Counted from the stretch's first letter, positions 9,155 to 18,270 are shown. The stretch is DNA of 64,000 nucleotides from Alphaproteobacteria bacterium (GCA_023898745.1 CP060237.1:310001-374000), one strand, 5' to 3'. Notes: a model not told the origin generated them from the letters alone. Numbers and translations are program-made.

Positions 9155-9889
9155 TCAAGGCGCCGCACCAAAACCCAACCCTCCTGAGCGAATCAAAACG
9201 CCGATCGATCCTTTGACGCGCATACGTGAACTCACGCCTAAAGAAACTTTGTCATCAAGCCCTGTAGGGATTTCAAGACCTTTTTTAAAGGTCCAAGGAT
9301 TCATCCCAAAAAACGATGAATCCACATCTTCTCTTGCGAATATTTTATAATTTCCGTGCTGCACATCATTGATTCCAAATTGAACAGCTCCGACAATATA
9401 AAAGTCTTTTTTCACCTCATATTGCCCTTCAAAACCTACAAATTTATACAAGGGCGTAAATGTCGGATGCACACTTTGTGCCTCATAAGCCAAATACACA
9501 TCAGCCCATGTTTCGTCTCTGGGAATGGTATATTTTTCATGTCTGGATTGTGTCTTAACTTTCATATCGTGTATTCTTGCCTTTTGAATGCCAAAAATAA
9601 CGGAAAACACAAACCGATCCATCAATTCATATCCAGCTGCAAACCTTAATTCTCCTATTTCTTGGACATGCGAAGCCCCAAAAAGAGAAAGGCTTAAACC
9701 TGCTTGCGCTTTTGTATAAAATTTATTCTTCGTAAATGATATACCAATAACGGGGGAAAGCATCATTTTCTTCGAATTCGGCGCATAAAATATAAAATCA
9801 TATTGATTATTAAGCGCCTTTAGATTGTAATTTATGTCCATTTCCCCCGCTGAAAAGGCCATAAACCAATCTAATCCTTGTAAACTCAT
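9155..9889 (-). CDS. Hypothetical protein, possibly beta-barrel
   Basis: An unrecognised 244-residue protein with alternating polar/apolar strands (FYTKAQAGLSLSLFGA, FVFSVIFGIQ, FYIVGAVQFGI) and Gly-rich turns that could form an outer-membrane barrel, although no signal peptide is visible at the ATG used and the terminal residue is not aromatic. It may be the remaining part of a longer gene or a cytosolic protein. The last residues (GLGFGAAP) end just beside a family A repeat. Confidence 0.55.
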   Translation of the reverse strand: MSLQGLDWFMAFSAGEMDINYNLKALNNQYDFIFYAPNSKKMMLSPVIGISFTKNKFYTKAQAGLSLSLFGASHVQEIGELRFAAGYELMDRFVFSVIFGIQKARIHDMKVKTQSRHEKYTIPRDETWADVYLAYEAQSVHPTFTPLYKFVGFEGQYEVKKDFYIVGAVQFGINDVQHGNYKIFAREDVDSSFFGMNPWTFKKGLEIPTGLDDKVSLGVSSRMRVKGSIGVLIRSGGLGFGAAP

Positions 9890-10002
9890 TATTGTAATAT
9901 ATATGTATCTATTGTTACGTTGTTATTTTACCATACTTTACGTAAAAAATCAAGTTTTATATTTTTATTTTACTTGTCAATACTTGACTTTTATGTATTT
10001 CT

Positions 10003-10091
10003 GTTATCTTGAGATCTTTAGATCAAAGGATCTTCCCGAGTGTATCTGAAGAAGATCCTTCTCCTTCATTTCACTCATGGTCAGGATGACG
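10003..10091. repeat. Family B inverted repeat
   Basis: GTTATCTTGAGATC ... GGTCAGGATGACGG with internal AAAGGATCTTC / GAAGATCCTTCTCC arms. It lies 72 bp before rpoH in a 273-bp divergent gap; 9890-10002 is AT-rich with no other feature seen. Confidence 0.75.
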
Positions 10092-10133
10092 GCGTGTAAG
10101 GTTAACCATTTCTTCACTTTTATCTGCTTTTAC

Positions 10134-10163
10134 TGTTGTTGAAGGTAGTGTTATACAACAACA
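10134..10163 (+). promoter_or_regulatory. Hairpin over the rpoH start region
   Basis: TGTTGTTG (10134-10141) pairs perfectly with CAACAACA (10156-10163), an 8-bp stem whose loop carries the purine-rich AAGG and whose 3' arm includes the A of the rpoH ATG. Such a stem in mRNA could limit initiation at low temperature. This is inference from sequence only. Confidence 0.35.
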
Positions 10164-10951
10164 TGCAGGATCTTAAAAAACGTGCATATGAACAGGCTCG
10201 TCATGAGGAAGCAGAGCTTATTCAAGATTGGAAAAATCATCAAGATCCTAAAGCCTTAGAGAAATTGTTTGAAAATCACAAACGCTTTGTAAACTTTATT
10301 GCGCTTGGCTATAGAGGCTATGGCCTGCCCTTGGATGACTTAAAGTCTGAAGGATATATTGGCATGATGCATGCTTTGAAACATTTTGATGTAGAAAAAG
10401 GCTTCCGATTTCACACATATGCCTACTGGTGGATCAAGGCGATGATCAATGACTATATTTTGGCCAATATTTCCCTGGTTCGCATGGTGAAAAACGCCGA
10501 TCAAAAGAAATTGTTCTTCAATTTGGCCAAAATGAAACATAAATACAAAGAATTATCTCCAGAAAATATCACAAAAGTCGCAAAAGAACTTAATGTACCT
10601 GAACATGAAGTGATATATATGCATCAACGCATGCAAAAAGACGCATCATTACATGCCAAAATCAAAGCTGATGATGAGTCTGAATGGATCGACTGGTTGG
10701 AAGATAAACGTGAGCAACCAGACCAAAAAATGATGAAAAATGATGAGCTTAAACACCGCAGAAAGGCTATTTCAAGTGCTATGGGGTCTTTGAGTCGCAG
10801 AGAATATGATATTTTCGTAAAACGTCGCATTCATGAACCGCCTATCAGCTTGAGCGAATTGGCAAAAGAATATGATATTTCTAAGGAACGTGTGCGACAG
10901 ATTGAGCACGGGGCGTTTGAAAAGATTAAGAAGAATGTGGTGTATGCTTAA
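10163..10951 (+). CDS. rpoH: RNA polymerase sigma-32 (heat-shock) factor RpoH
   Basis: Directs RNA polymerase to heat-shock promoters. The order is region 2 (IALGYRGYGLPLDDLKSEGY, then GFRFHTYAYWWIKAMINDYI), the diagnostic RpoH box QKKLFFNL, and region 4 with helix-turn-helix (LSELAKEYDISKERVRQIE). It has 262 residues from ATG 10163; the N-terminal region 1.2 is about 20 residues shorter than usual. Upstream TTG/GTG codons (to 10136) are possible starts but lack a good ribosome binding site. Its 3' end is overlapped by the read-through frame of a decayed gene on the other strand. Confidence 0.95.
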   Translation: MQDLKKRAYEQARHEEAELIQDWKNHQDPKALEKLFENHKRFVNFIALGYRGYGLPLDDLKSEGYIGMMHALKHFDVEKGFRFHTYAYWWIKAMINDYILANISLVRMVKNADQKKLFFNLAKMKHKYKELSPENITKVAKELNVPEHEVIYMHQRMQKDASLHAKIKADDESEWIDWLEDKREQPDQKMMKNDELKHRRKAISSAMGSLSRREYDIFVKRRIHEPPISLSELAKEYDISKERVRQIEHGAFEKIKKNVVYA

Positions 10952-12466
10952 AACTATTTTGGCGTAACGATAAGCACAGTCCAATGGTAACCCTAAAGAA
11001 ATCATAAGATAGTTTAATCTTAATGTGTTGTAGGATGATACCCTATGCATCCGTTTTAGAAAATGTTGTATATTGGAAACTTTTGAAAGACATACCGTCT
11101 TCTCAGGTATCGCATCCTGAAAAGCATTTTTTTCTATTTTTGTCTCATCTGAAAATTTAAGGTTTGAAAAATATGGACAACTTTCAAAAATACACTGCTC
11201 AAATGCTTGCTCTTCCATCACAACATCATCTTTGAGTGTTAATCCTTTCATGAAGGTTGCCCTCAAAAATACCCATTTTCCTATAATCTTCACATTGGGT
11301 AAATTCACATCCTCTTTAAAGATTGCTCCATGAAATGCACCCCCTTCCAACACAACATCACTATATAGTTTTATCCCTTTAGTGAAGGTTGCCCCGCGAA
11401 ATGCCCATTTTCCTATCCTCTTCACATTGGATAAATCCAACTTCGATCCAAGTGTTTTGTCTTTAAAAGCATCCACACCTATCTCTTTCACATTCCCTGC
11501 TAATACAAATGTTGCTTTTGTTTCAGGAAGATCAAACCCTTGCGTTAAAACTTCATCTTTGCAATGTATGACAAATGTTACATCGGGACATTCATTAGAC
11601 ACAGTTTCAATGTTAACTTTGTGATCTTGGAGATCTTGTGGAGTTATGAGGATATGAGAGTTTGGCTTTAAGCCAAACCTATAGTTGATGGGTTTGCCTT
11701 CTTGCTCAAAATCAATCTCATCCAATGTTTTATACTCCTGCGCATATGCTTGACAAAACTGCCTTGCTACATCTTCAATATGTGTTTTATGAACATAAAG
11801 CACATCATCAGGAAACTTATGTGCAATGATCATTTGCATCTTACGCACCACAGGATTATCTGTTGTTAGAGTGTTGATGTTAATAAAATCCTCTTGTGTA
11901 GCAAAAAAAGCTGAGGACGAACCCTCTTTACGAGCCCAGAAGAAGTCTAACTTTTCTAAGAACTTATCATTACCTTTAAAGAATATACTTATCATACGTT
12001 CTAAAGCTTGTAGTGAAAGAAACTCTAGAAAGTGATCAAATCTTTGATACTCTCTAGCAAGGGCAAGAGAGGCAAAAACCATATTACGGTGTTTTGCATT
12101 AAATAATAGAGACGCTATTCTCTCATCTTCTGGTATGTAGGCTAAAGCCTGACCTAACATCTGAAGCCCTGTTGTGGGTCTAGGATCAAGAGGCTCTACA
12201 ATCGATCCAATAGCTCGAAACCTTTCTTTAGCCGCAGAGGTATCAGCGGCTGCAGCAGCTGCTGCACCAACGGGAGCATCACATGCTTCTTGTGAACCCT
12301 GAGCCACCTGTTCTTGAGCTTGGGAGTGTTGCCCAGAAAGCGGGGCAGGTGAATGCGCATAGATTGCCTTCGCAGGAGATGTTGCATTTAGGTGATAAAA
12401 AGCATGTATTTTGATATATAATTTAGGCTTTGGCTTAACTATAGGGAGAAAAAAAGGAAAGAGCAA
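10772..12466 (-). pseudogene. Decayed BspA-like leucine-rich repeat protein
   Basis: Paralogue of the genes at 27182-29086 and 39957-41555. The middle aligns well: the FFWARKEGSSSAFFATQ block, PVVRKMQMI, then BspA/LRR_5-type repeats (LDLSNVKRIGKWAF). Two defects are seen. At the start, the expected ATG reads CATGCTTTTTATCACC, one T short compared with the paralogues (which give M-L-x-Y-H-L), so the native start is out of frame and only a TTG at 12466 inside the old leader keeps the frame open. At the end, after about residue 420 similarity stops and the frame runs on into the antisense of rpoH. Alternatively the 1-nt loss is a sequencing error, but the truncated C-terminus would remain. Confidence 0.7.
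12401..12466 (-). promoter_or_regulatory. Conserved leader shared with the 27-kb BspA paralogue
   Basis: 66 bp identical to 27121-27186 (read on the opposite strand), ending in the start codon region and including a 7-T tract, CTATAGTTAAGCC and AAATTATATATC. Identity outside coding sequence suggests recent duplication of gene plus leader, or a selected regulatory segment. Confidence 0.6.
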
Positions 12467-12571
12467 AATACATTCTGGATACTAGACAGCCACCAATCAA
12501 GACAACACCCAATTAACCAAATCTTAACACTCACACCCCTCCTTACAGCAGAATAAGCAACACCCAACACT

Positions 12572-13288
12572 ATGCTGTTTAACTTTTACCTTCAACCCTT
12601 CCTTGGTATGGGAGATCAAACCTCTAACACACAAGAATTTGAGCGCGTTTATACAAAAGATAAATTAGCCTCTGGCATCAACCGCGCCTATCGCGTCTTA
12701 GGGAAATACAGAAAAACACATATGCAAGAGTTCCATATTTTGGTGATGATTTTATATGATTTGAATATGAGCAATTTTCGCGTAAGAGAGTGGCAAGACA
12801 TGAGCCCGGTTGATAAGCTCTTGAAGTATGATTTACCTCTCACGTATATGGACCCATCCGACCCGATGATTGAAGAATTTATGCGTATGAGCAAGGAGTA
12901 TTCCAAAATTCATCTTGTTTTGCTAGATCCTAAATCTACAGATAAAGAGATTGAAAAAGAGTGGAAGGCGTATTGCAAAAGATTCCAAGAGAAAAAAGGT
13001 ATGATGCACCATATCAGAGCTAACCTCATGAAAGCCTTTAAAATAAATAACCAAGAATTGGATCGTTGGATTATGCATAAAGTTCATGCGTTTGTGTATT
13101 TTGAAAAAAGCTTTTGGGCAAAACATAAAAACACACCACGTGTGAAAAATCTCGCACATGCGATGATCGCCCTACATAACGACAATATCGAAGAAGCAAC
13201 AGATTACTTTGAGTTGTATAAGAGGGATGAATATGAGCGTCTGCCAAAGCGTAAATTTGATAATGAAAATGACAACTGTCGTGGGTGA
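12572..13288 (+). CDS. Hypothetical protein
   Basis: A 238-residue, highly charged, mostly helical protein (VKNLAHAMIALHNDNIEEAT) without recognised domain, signal peptide or membrane segment. Start ATG 12572 is the first in frame. The final residues (Asn-Cys-Arg-Gly) lie just before a repeat cluster. Function unknown; the composition resembles that of its neighbours, so it seems a resident gene. Confidence 0.65.
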   Translation: MLFNFYLQPFLGMGDQTSNTQEFERVYTKDKLASGINRAYRVLGKYRKTHMQEFHILVMILYDLNMSNFRVREWQDMSPVDKLLKYDLPLTYMDPSDPMIEEFMRMSKEYSKIHLVLLDPKSTDKEIEKEWKAYCKRFQEKKGMMHHIRANLMKAFKINNQELDRWIMHKVHAFVYFEKSFWAKHKNTPRVKNLAHAMIALHNDNIEEATDYFELYKRDEYERLPKRKFDNENDNCRG

Positions 13289-13295
13289 ATTTTAA

Positions 13296-13627
13296 CCGTC
13301 GTTATGGATTGCCACACATTCTGACGAATGCTCGCAATGACGGATATTCTAAGTCGTCATCACGAGGGACGAAGCCCCGTGGTGATCCATAGAAGAACAG
13401 CCCACCTACGCTCTTTGAGCTTCGGCGAGACATCCGTTTCACACGCTACGACTTGATGATAAATCATCTCGTCGTAGCTAAATTTTGCTGAAGGCAAAAT
13501 TAGCGAAGACGGATGGATGGCTACGACCCTAAAAGGTCTCGCCATGACGGTCGTTGTCCTTATAGATTTTAGAAAATTTGCGGGGATGGGTCAGATCACG
13601 AAGAGCGGAGCAACTTGATGATCCATT
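13296..13627. repeat. Family A pair enclosing a family C core
   Basis: 13296-13342 is a TGC/GCA unit (core ACATTCTGACGAATGC). 13355-13549 is a CAC/GTG unit (GGGACGAAGCCCC), then a ~125-bp C core with its own hairpins (GATGATAAATCATC; AATTTTGC with GCAAAATT), then a GGC/GCC-like unit. The same 195-bp arrangement recurs almost unchanged at 15199-15393. 13550-13627 carries a tail (GATTTTAGAAAATTTGCGGG) related to 25800-25907. Together this fills the 432-bp gap before the kinase. Confidence 0.9.
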
Positions 13628-13720
13628 CCACACTTAAAATTTGAAAAATTTCACCCCCAACCCTTGAAACAGAAAAACTTAATTCCTATAATAAAAACCT
13701 ACTCGCAAAAAAATAAAAAT

Positions 13721-15148
13721 ATGTTTTTCAAGGTGTTATATGGAGCATCTTATCAAACTTCTCAACCCCGTCAACAAAGCGTTTTGCAAACGATTTCACA
13801 CACCCGACAAAATAGCATAACTCGTTTTACTGAAGTATTTTCGACTCAAACACCTTTTCAACAAGGAGGTTTAGGGATTAGACGAGAAAGGCAACGCACC
13901 ACTATGCATAGCGTTAAAGTTGAGCACAACGAAAGGGTTGGGCCTGAAATTTCCGTAAGCATTACAAATGAAGGTTTTGAATTTGAAAACCCCGAAAGCA
14001 GAGTTGTTAAATTTAAATTTTCTAAAGAAACCCATTTCTCAGTTGAAGAATTACAACCAAGGGGTTGCAAAGTATCTTTCACATACAACCAAAAATTTTA
14101 CAGCTTGCACTTTAAAAACACTAGAGATTTTTGCGAATTCCAGCAAGATTTCAGGCAGAAATTACCACACTTAAAGTTCGTTGGTGATCTAGGAAACACC
14201 CCTTCGTATTACAAAGAAAATATTGTCGACATTTTAACTAGAGCAAAAGGATTTGGATATAATGCGACAGGAAATTGCGGTTTATACAAAGCACGCTTTC
14301 ATCACTTTAAGTCCCAAGAACGAGCTAGATCTGTTTCAGCTGGAGAGTACCCCTTGGTTGTGAAAGTGCTACCCTTATCAGGAAACATGTCATCAGAAAG
14401 CGCTACAGAACTTAGAAATCACCAAATTGCACAAAACCACCCTTTTGTTGCAAAAAGCGCAGTTGTTACGAATGGCGTTCAAGCGCTTTTGGTGATGCCA
14501 AATTATGCATGCAATCTGAGTGATTTTATGGAACAAGAAGAATCTTTTGAGACCTCTTTTATCAAATCCACATTTGCTCGCATGTTATTGAGTTTGATGT
14601 ACGCACATAAAACAGGCTTTGTTCACAGAGACGTAAAACCAGAAAACATCTTTATCGACAGACATAACAAACCATTTCTAGCAGATTTCGGGCTTTCAAC
14701 AGATCAGGAAGCTGGTATTAGAGATTTAACACGTGCATGCGGAACGGAAGAAATTATGGCACCAGAAATGGTAAGCCCAGATTTTACCAAATATGATTTT
14801 CGATGTGATTTTTATTCTTTAGGTGTTGTTTTGTTTTGGATGCTAACTGAAGGTGAGTATCCATTTGAATGCAACACAACAGATTCAAACAACTTCTTAT
14901 CAGAAAGAAAGAGTTTTTCCATCGATGATAGGCTAGAACAGCTCAACAAATTTAGAGGTGATTTTGAAGAAAATGAGGGTTTGTTAGATTTATGCGAACA
15001 ACTTTTATCATATAACCCCGACGACAGACCTGATCCAGTTAGAACTCTCACAAGAGTAACTTATTTAAAGAGCACAACAGAAGAATTGTTTGAGCAAAAC
15101 CCAGAACTTGCGCAACTACACCCTGAGATTGCTGAACGGTTGAAGTAA
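13721..15148 (+). CDS. Eukaryotic-like serine/threonine protein kinase
   Basis: A 475-residue protein. The C-terminal kinase domain is complete: Gly-rich loop GFGYNATGNCG near 176, lysine of LVVKVLP near 214, catalytic HRDVKPEN near 302, DFG near 322, APE (MAPEM) near 345 and the FYSLGVVLFWMLTEGEYPF helix F region. The HRD arginine is present. Residues ~60-150 (ISVSITNEGFEFENP ... HFKNTRDFCEFQQDFRQKL) have the strand-strand-terminal-helix look of a PH domain, a guess from pattern only. There is no signal peptide or membrane helix, unlike PknB-type receptors, so it could be a secreted effector phosphorylating host proteins. ATG 13721 is chosen over an upstream TTG (13664). Confidence 0.9.
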   Translation: MFFKVLYGASYQTSQPRQQSVLQTISHTRQNSITRFTEVFSTQTPFQQGGLGIRRERQRTTMHSVKVEHNERVGPEISVSITNEGFEFENPESRVVKFKFSKETHFSVEELQPRGCKVSFTYNQKFYSLHFKNTRDFCEFQQDFRQKLPHLKFVGDLGNTPSYYKENIVDILTRAKGFGYNATGNCGLYKARFHHFKSQERARSVSAGEYPLVVKVLPLSGNMSSESATELRNHQIAQNHPFVAKSAVVTNGVQALLVMPNYACNLSDFMEQEESFETSFIKSTFARMLLSLMYAHKTGFVHRDVKPENIFIDRHNKPFLADFGLSTDQEAGIRDLTRACGTEEIMAPEMVSPDFTKYDFRCDFYSLGVVLFWMLTEGEYPFECNTTDSNNFLSERKSFSIDDRLEQLNKFRGDFEENEGLLDLCEQLLSYNPDDRPDPVRTLTRVTYLKSTTEELFEQNPELAQLHPEIAERLK

Positions 15149-15154
15149 AAAAAC

Positions 15155-15393
15155 AATCACCATACATTCTGACGAGCGCTCGCAACAACGACCTAAAACG
15201 TCATCACGAGGAGCGAAGCGACGTGGTGATCCATAGAAGAACAGCCCACCTACGCTCTTTGAGCTTCGGCGAGACATCCGTTTCACACGCTACGACTTGA
15301 TGATAAATCATCTCGTCGTAGCTAAATTTTGCTGAAGGCAAAATTAGCGAAGACGGATGGATGGCCACGACCCTAAAGGGTCTCACCATGACG
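15155..15393. repeat. Family A pair enclosing a family C core
   Basis: A degenerate TGC/GCA unit (15155-15193) and then a near-identical second copy of the A-C-A composite found at 13355-13549. The outer A cores differ (GGAGCGAAGCGAC here versus GGGACGAAGCCCC there) while the C core is almost unchanged. It ends two bases before the corC-like stop. Confidence 0.9.
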
Positions 15394-15395
15394 CG

Positions 15396-16277
15396 TTACT
15401 CCTTCAGCTTCACACCCCGTATCGCAACCCTCTTGATCTTACGAGGTGTTGCATCCAACACCACAAACTCAACACCATCTTCATACTGCACAATCTCACC
15501 ACGAGAAGGCACACGACCCGCAACTTCACAGATCATACCAGCAATGGTTAAAACATCATCATCGTCATCACCACTTCTGAAGCTTGTGCCAATTGCTTCA
15601 TTAAGATCGTCTAAGCGTGTATGCCCATCTGCAATAACATCACCACTATCTTCAATCACAATTTGTCCAGGAGGGGTAACAGTTTCTTCGTGTTGAATAT
15701 CACCAATAATTTCCTCAATCAAATCCGTGAATGTCACTAATCCATCTACGCCACCATATTCATCCACAACAATCGCCATTTTTTGACCATTTTCACGCAT
15801 ACCCATAAGGCAATCTAAAATTGGTAGAGAAGGTGAAACAAAATCAATCGGTTTCATAAAGGTGTTGATATCAAACTTATCCTTACCTTCACGCTCAAAC
15901 GCCATGATATCTTCCAACACCACATACCCTAGGATGTTATCAATCTCTTCTTTGTAGATGATCAACTGAGACATGTTTTTATTACGCATCAACTCAATAA
16001 TCTCGGATGTTTTGGATGTATCGGATAGAGCAATAATTTCTGCACGCGCAATTTTAATTGAACTCACCTGCGTATCTTTGAGTTCTAAGACGTTGTGCAA
16101 TAAAGCGCGTTCATCCTCATCAATCTTTTCATCTTCACCGTTTTTACCCTCTTGAATGAGGTCGATCACGGTAGACTCAATCTCACCACTTGGATCTTTT
16201 TTTGTGAATCTTAGCCACAACTTGAGAAAGTTTCTTAAAAAGAAAAAAATTACTTTCGAAAAAATATTATGAAACAT
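15396..16277 (-). CDS. CorC/HlyC-like CBS-domain protein
   Basis: A 293-residue protein of the hemolysin C/CorC family, without the DUF21 membrane domain. A tandem CBS pair occupies about residues 70-200 (IIALSDTSKTSEIIELMRNK; MAIVVDEYGGVDGLVTFTDL, followed by IEEIIGDI) and the CorC_HlyC C-terminal domain follows (GHTRLDDLNEAIG, AGRVPSRGEIV). CorC-type proteins are linked to Mg2+/Co2+ efflux and membrane integrity; the exact role is uncertain. It overlaps the 3' end of ybeY by 11 bp, the usual ybeY-corC order of proteobacteria, so both are probably cotranslated. Confidence 0.9.
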   Translation of the reverse strand: MFHNIFSKVIFFFLRNFLKLWLRFTKKDPSGEIESTVIDLIQEGKNGEDEKIDEDERALLHNVLELKDTQVSSIKIARAEIIALSDTSKTSEIIELMRNKNMSQLIIYKEEIDNILGYVVLEDIMAFEREGKDKFDINTFMKPIDFVSPSLPILDCLMGMRENGQKMAIVVDEYGGVDGLVTFTDLIEEIIGDIQHEETVTPPGQIVIEDSGDVIADGHTRLDDLNEAIGTSFRSGDDDDDVLTIAGMICEVAGRVPSRGEIVQYEDGVEFVVLDATPRKIKRVAIRGVKLKE

Positions 16278-16926
16278 AAGGATTTTTAACCCCCAGGCTC
16301 TCTAAAATCTGTATCTCTTCTTCTTCCATCTCGATTCTATCTCGCTCCTCTATGTGATCAAACCCCAGCAAATGCAATACACCGTGCACAAACATATGTG
16401 TAATGTGATCTGTGAGAGATTTGTTTTGCTCTAATGATTCGCGCTTGATCGTTTCAAACGATAACACGATATCTCCTAAGCAAGTATTTTGCGACAAACC
16501 AGCGAAAAATGCAAGAGTTTCGCTGAGAGTCGCGTCATCGCGAGGAGCGCAGCGACGTGGCGACCCATTTTCTGGATCACCACACCCACCTACGGCGGGT
16601 TCGTGATGACGGGGCGGAACGGCATCGTGATGACAACCCATATGTAAAAAACCCGAAGGAAATGCTAGTACATTTGTGGGTTTATCTTTGTTGCGAAATT
16701 TCTTATTGATGGTTTGCATTTCCTCATCCTCAATGAGGGAGAGGGAAATTTCTGGCTGAGCCATCATCACGAGGCGCGGAGTGCCGTGGTGATCCATGGA
16801 TGGCCACGCTACGCTCGCCATGACGAGTTTTAAAACACGAGAAAAAAACCCCTCCCATTCATCAACACTTTTCACCTCTTCCCAAAGTGGGCTTCTAATA
16901 TCTATGTCTATTGTGTCTATTGTCAT
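16267..16926 (-). CDS. ybeY: Endoribonuclease YbeY with two in-frame repeat insertions
   Basis: Zinc-dependent endoribonuclease for 16S rRNA 3' maturation and ribosome quality control. Catalytic motif HGVLHLLGFDH (HxxxHxxxxxH) is intact near residue 180; upstream ISLSLIEDEEMQTINKKFRN and KPTNVLAFPS are typical. At 219 residues it is ~55 longer than usual, and the excess is two stretches encoded by family A repeats: 16762-16825 (peptide around ASVAWPSMDHHGTPRLVMM) and 16533-16634 (around CHHDAVPPRHHEPAVGGCGD). Both keep the frame and avoid the active site, lying where the family has loops of variable length. The overlap with corC and the intact motif argue that the gene is functional. Confidence 0.9.
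   Translation of the reverse strand: MTIDTIDIDIRSPLWEEVKSVDEWEGFFSRVLKLVMASVAWPSMDHHGTPRLVMMAQPEISLSLIEDEEMQTINKKFRNKDKPTNVLAFPSGFLHMGCHHDAVPPRHHEPAVGGCGDPENGSPRRCAPRDDATLSETLAFFAGLSQNTCLGDIVLSFETIKRESLEQNKSLTDHITHMFVHGVLHLLGFDHIEERDRIEMEEEEIQILESLGVKNPYVS
16533..16634. repeat. Family A pair inside ybeY coding sequence
   Basis: A CAC/GTG-like unit (core GAGGAGCGCAGCGAC) head to head with another (core ACCCACCTACGGCGGGT) plus a short extra 3' arm, ~102 bp, translated in frame between FPSG and LGDIVLS of ybeY. Confidence 0.9.
16762..16825. repeat. Second family A pair inside ybeY coding sequence
   Basis: A CAC/GTG unit (core GGCGCGGAGTGCC) plus a GGC/GCC unit (core GCTACGC), ~64 bp, translated in frame just before the PEISLSLIEDE segment of ybeY. 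Confidence 0.9.
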
Positions 16927-16940
16927 GTCGCCTCACCCTC

Positions 16941-17092
16941 CGTCATCACGCGAGGCTCTCGAATATCGTTATCACGAAGGACGAAGGAGTTATCGTCATC
17001 ACGAATCCACCGCTCCGCCCCCCGTCATCACAAACCTGCTGTAGGCGGATGTGGTGATCCATAATGGATGGCCACGCTACACTCGCCATGAC
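16941..17092. repeat. Family A cluster
   Basis: Several complete and partial CAC/GTG units (cores with ACCTGCTGTAGGCGG) ending in a GGC/GCC unit. It fills the 174-bp gap between ybeY and the LD-carboxypeptidase gene. Confidence 0.85.
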
Positions 17093-17100
17093 ACACCTCA

Positions 17101-18249
17101 TCACACCCATACAATCCTCAACTTACACAACCTCCATAACTCCTGCGCAATCAATCTTTTATCCTCATCACTATCAGGATACTCTATCACAACATCTTTT
17201 TTAATCGACACCGTTGTGTTTTCTTTCAAGGTTCCTGCGCGCAACAAACTCACAATATTACGAATAATGCGCGGTCTATAATCTGGATTTTGAAGCGTTA
17301 ACACAACATCACTTTTTAATCTCACCTTATATTGACCATTAAGAGAAATCAAAGACACCATATCCAACTCCCCACGCATCACACGGTGAGGTCGATCAAA
17401 CACAACAGGTTCGTAGGGTAAGTGCTTTTGATTATCAAAATAAAACTTTTGCGTTTCAAGGTCCATATTCATTTCAAACCCAAACGGTAAAAAGCCGTTG
17501 TAATCCGCGTGCCCAAATTTAGGTGAATAAACAATCAAAAGGTGAGGGTAACGCCTGTGTATCATAAGCGCCATATGCTTTGGCTCATTCATATCACCCA
17601 AAAACACAGCTTTTGCACCCTCGAATGTTTTTGCGTCTATAAGGGCTTGAATTAATTTTTCCTGGTTTCCAGACTTTTCATTAGTTTCCTCTAAAAACAC
17701 AACCTGATTATTACCTTGCAACTGGGTTTTAGATCCAAGCTGATCATGTATACAAGTTAGGTTACCGCCGATCATCGCGCCTTTTAAGGTTTTAAGTTTC
17801 TTGGGGTTGTGTAGGGTTTCAAACCCATATATGCGTTTTTTGATCGGATCGAACGAGAATTTTACCTTACGATTAGGTTTATAGCCTGTTTTTTTGTAAA
17901 TCACCGTATTGGCATGAGGTTGTGGACCGTGAATCGCGAGCTTTTGATGTGTGCGAAACCACATAAGCAAAAACGTTGAGTCGCTAAACCCGACATACGC
18001 AGAGTCTTGCGATGGTCGAATACCATGTTTTTCCAACAAATAAAGCGTGCTGGAAGCGCCAAACCCACCTCTGACAGACCAGATATACTTTGGATTTAAA
18101 GACAGCGCTGTTTTGAAGTTTTTAAACCGCGTTTCAAATGTGTTGTCCGTTAAGTCACCAATGATTTTGTGTTGACCGATAACCTCTTTGGCAATTTCGG
18201 GGTGTTTGGCATCGCCAGATGTTATGAGAAAAACATACCCCAAAGCCAT
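17101..18249 (-). CDS. Murein LD-carboxypeptidase, peptidase family S66
   Basis: Removes the terminal D-Ala from cytosolic murein tetrapeptides in peptidoglycan recycling. Family landmarks: VRGGFGASSTLYLL near 60, nucleophile Ser-89 in GFSDST, HGPQPHAN, GGNLTCI, acidic FLEETNEK and the catalytic His in SPKFGHADYNGFLPFG. It has 382 residues, with a C-terminal extension of ~90 residues after the S66 fold (VVLTLQNPDYRPRIIRNIVS) not usual for LdcA. AGAGGT lies 5-10 bp before ATG 18249. Its presence implies that the cell makes or salvages peptidoglycan. Confidence 0.88.
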   Translation of the reverse strand: MALGYVFLITSGDAKHPEIAKEVIGQHKIIGDLTDNTFETRFKNFKTALSLNPKYIWSVRGGFGASSTLYLLEKHGIRPSQDSAYVGFSDSTFLLMWFRTHQKLAIHGPQPHANTVIYKKTGYKPNRKVKFSFDPIKKRIYGFETLHNPKKLKTLKGAMIGGNLTCIHDQLGSKTQLQGNNQVVFLEETNEKSGNQEKLIQALIDAKTFEGAKAVFLGDMNEPKHMALMIHRRYPHLLIVYSPKFGHADYNGFLPFGFEMNMDLETQKFYFDNQKHLPYEPVVFDRPHRVMRGELDMVSLISLNGQYKVRLKSDVVLTLQNPDYRPRIIRNIVSLLRAGTLKENTTVSIKKDVVIEYPDSDEDKRLIAQELWRLCKLRIVWV

Positions 18250-18270
18250 AAAACCTCTTTTTTAATTTTC

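Noticed and set aside
8991..9350. Open frame of 119 codons made largely of repeat-encoded peptides
   Set aside because: Most of it is family A repeat read through, and the rest is antisense to the 9155-9889 gene; the same applies to open frames at 7145-7411, 31269-31469, 31999-32352, 32292-32522 and 43333-43632.
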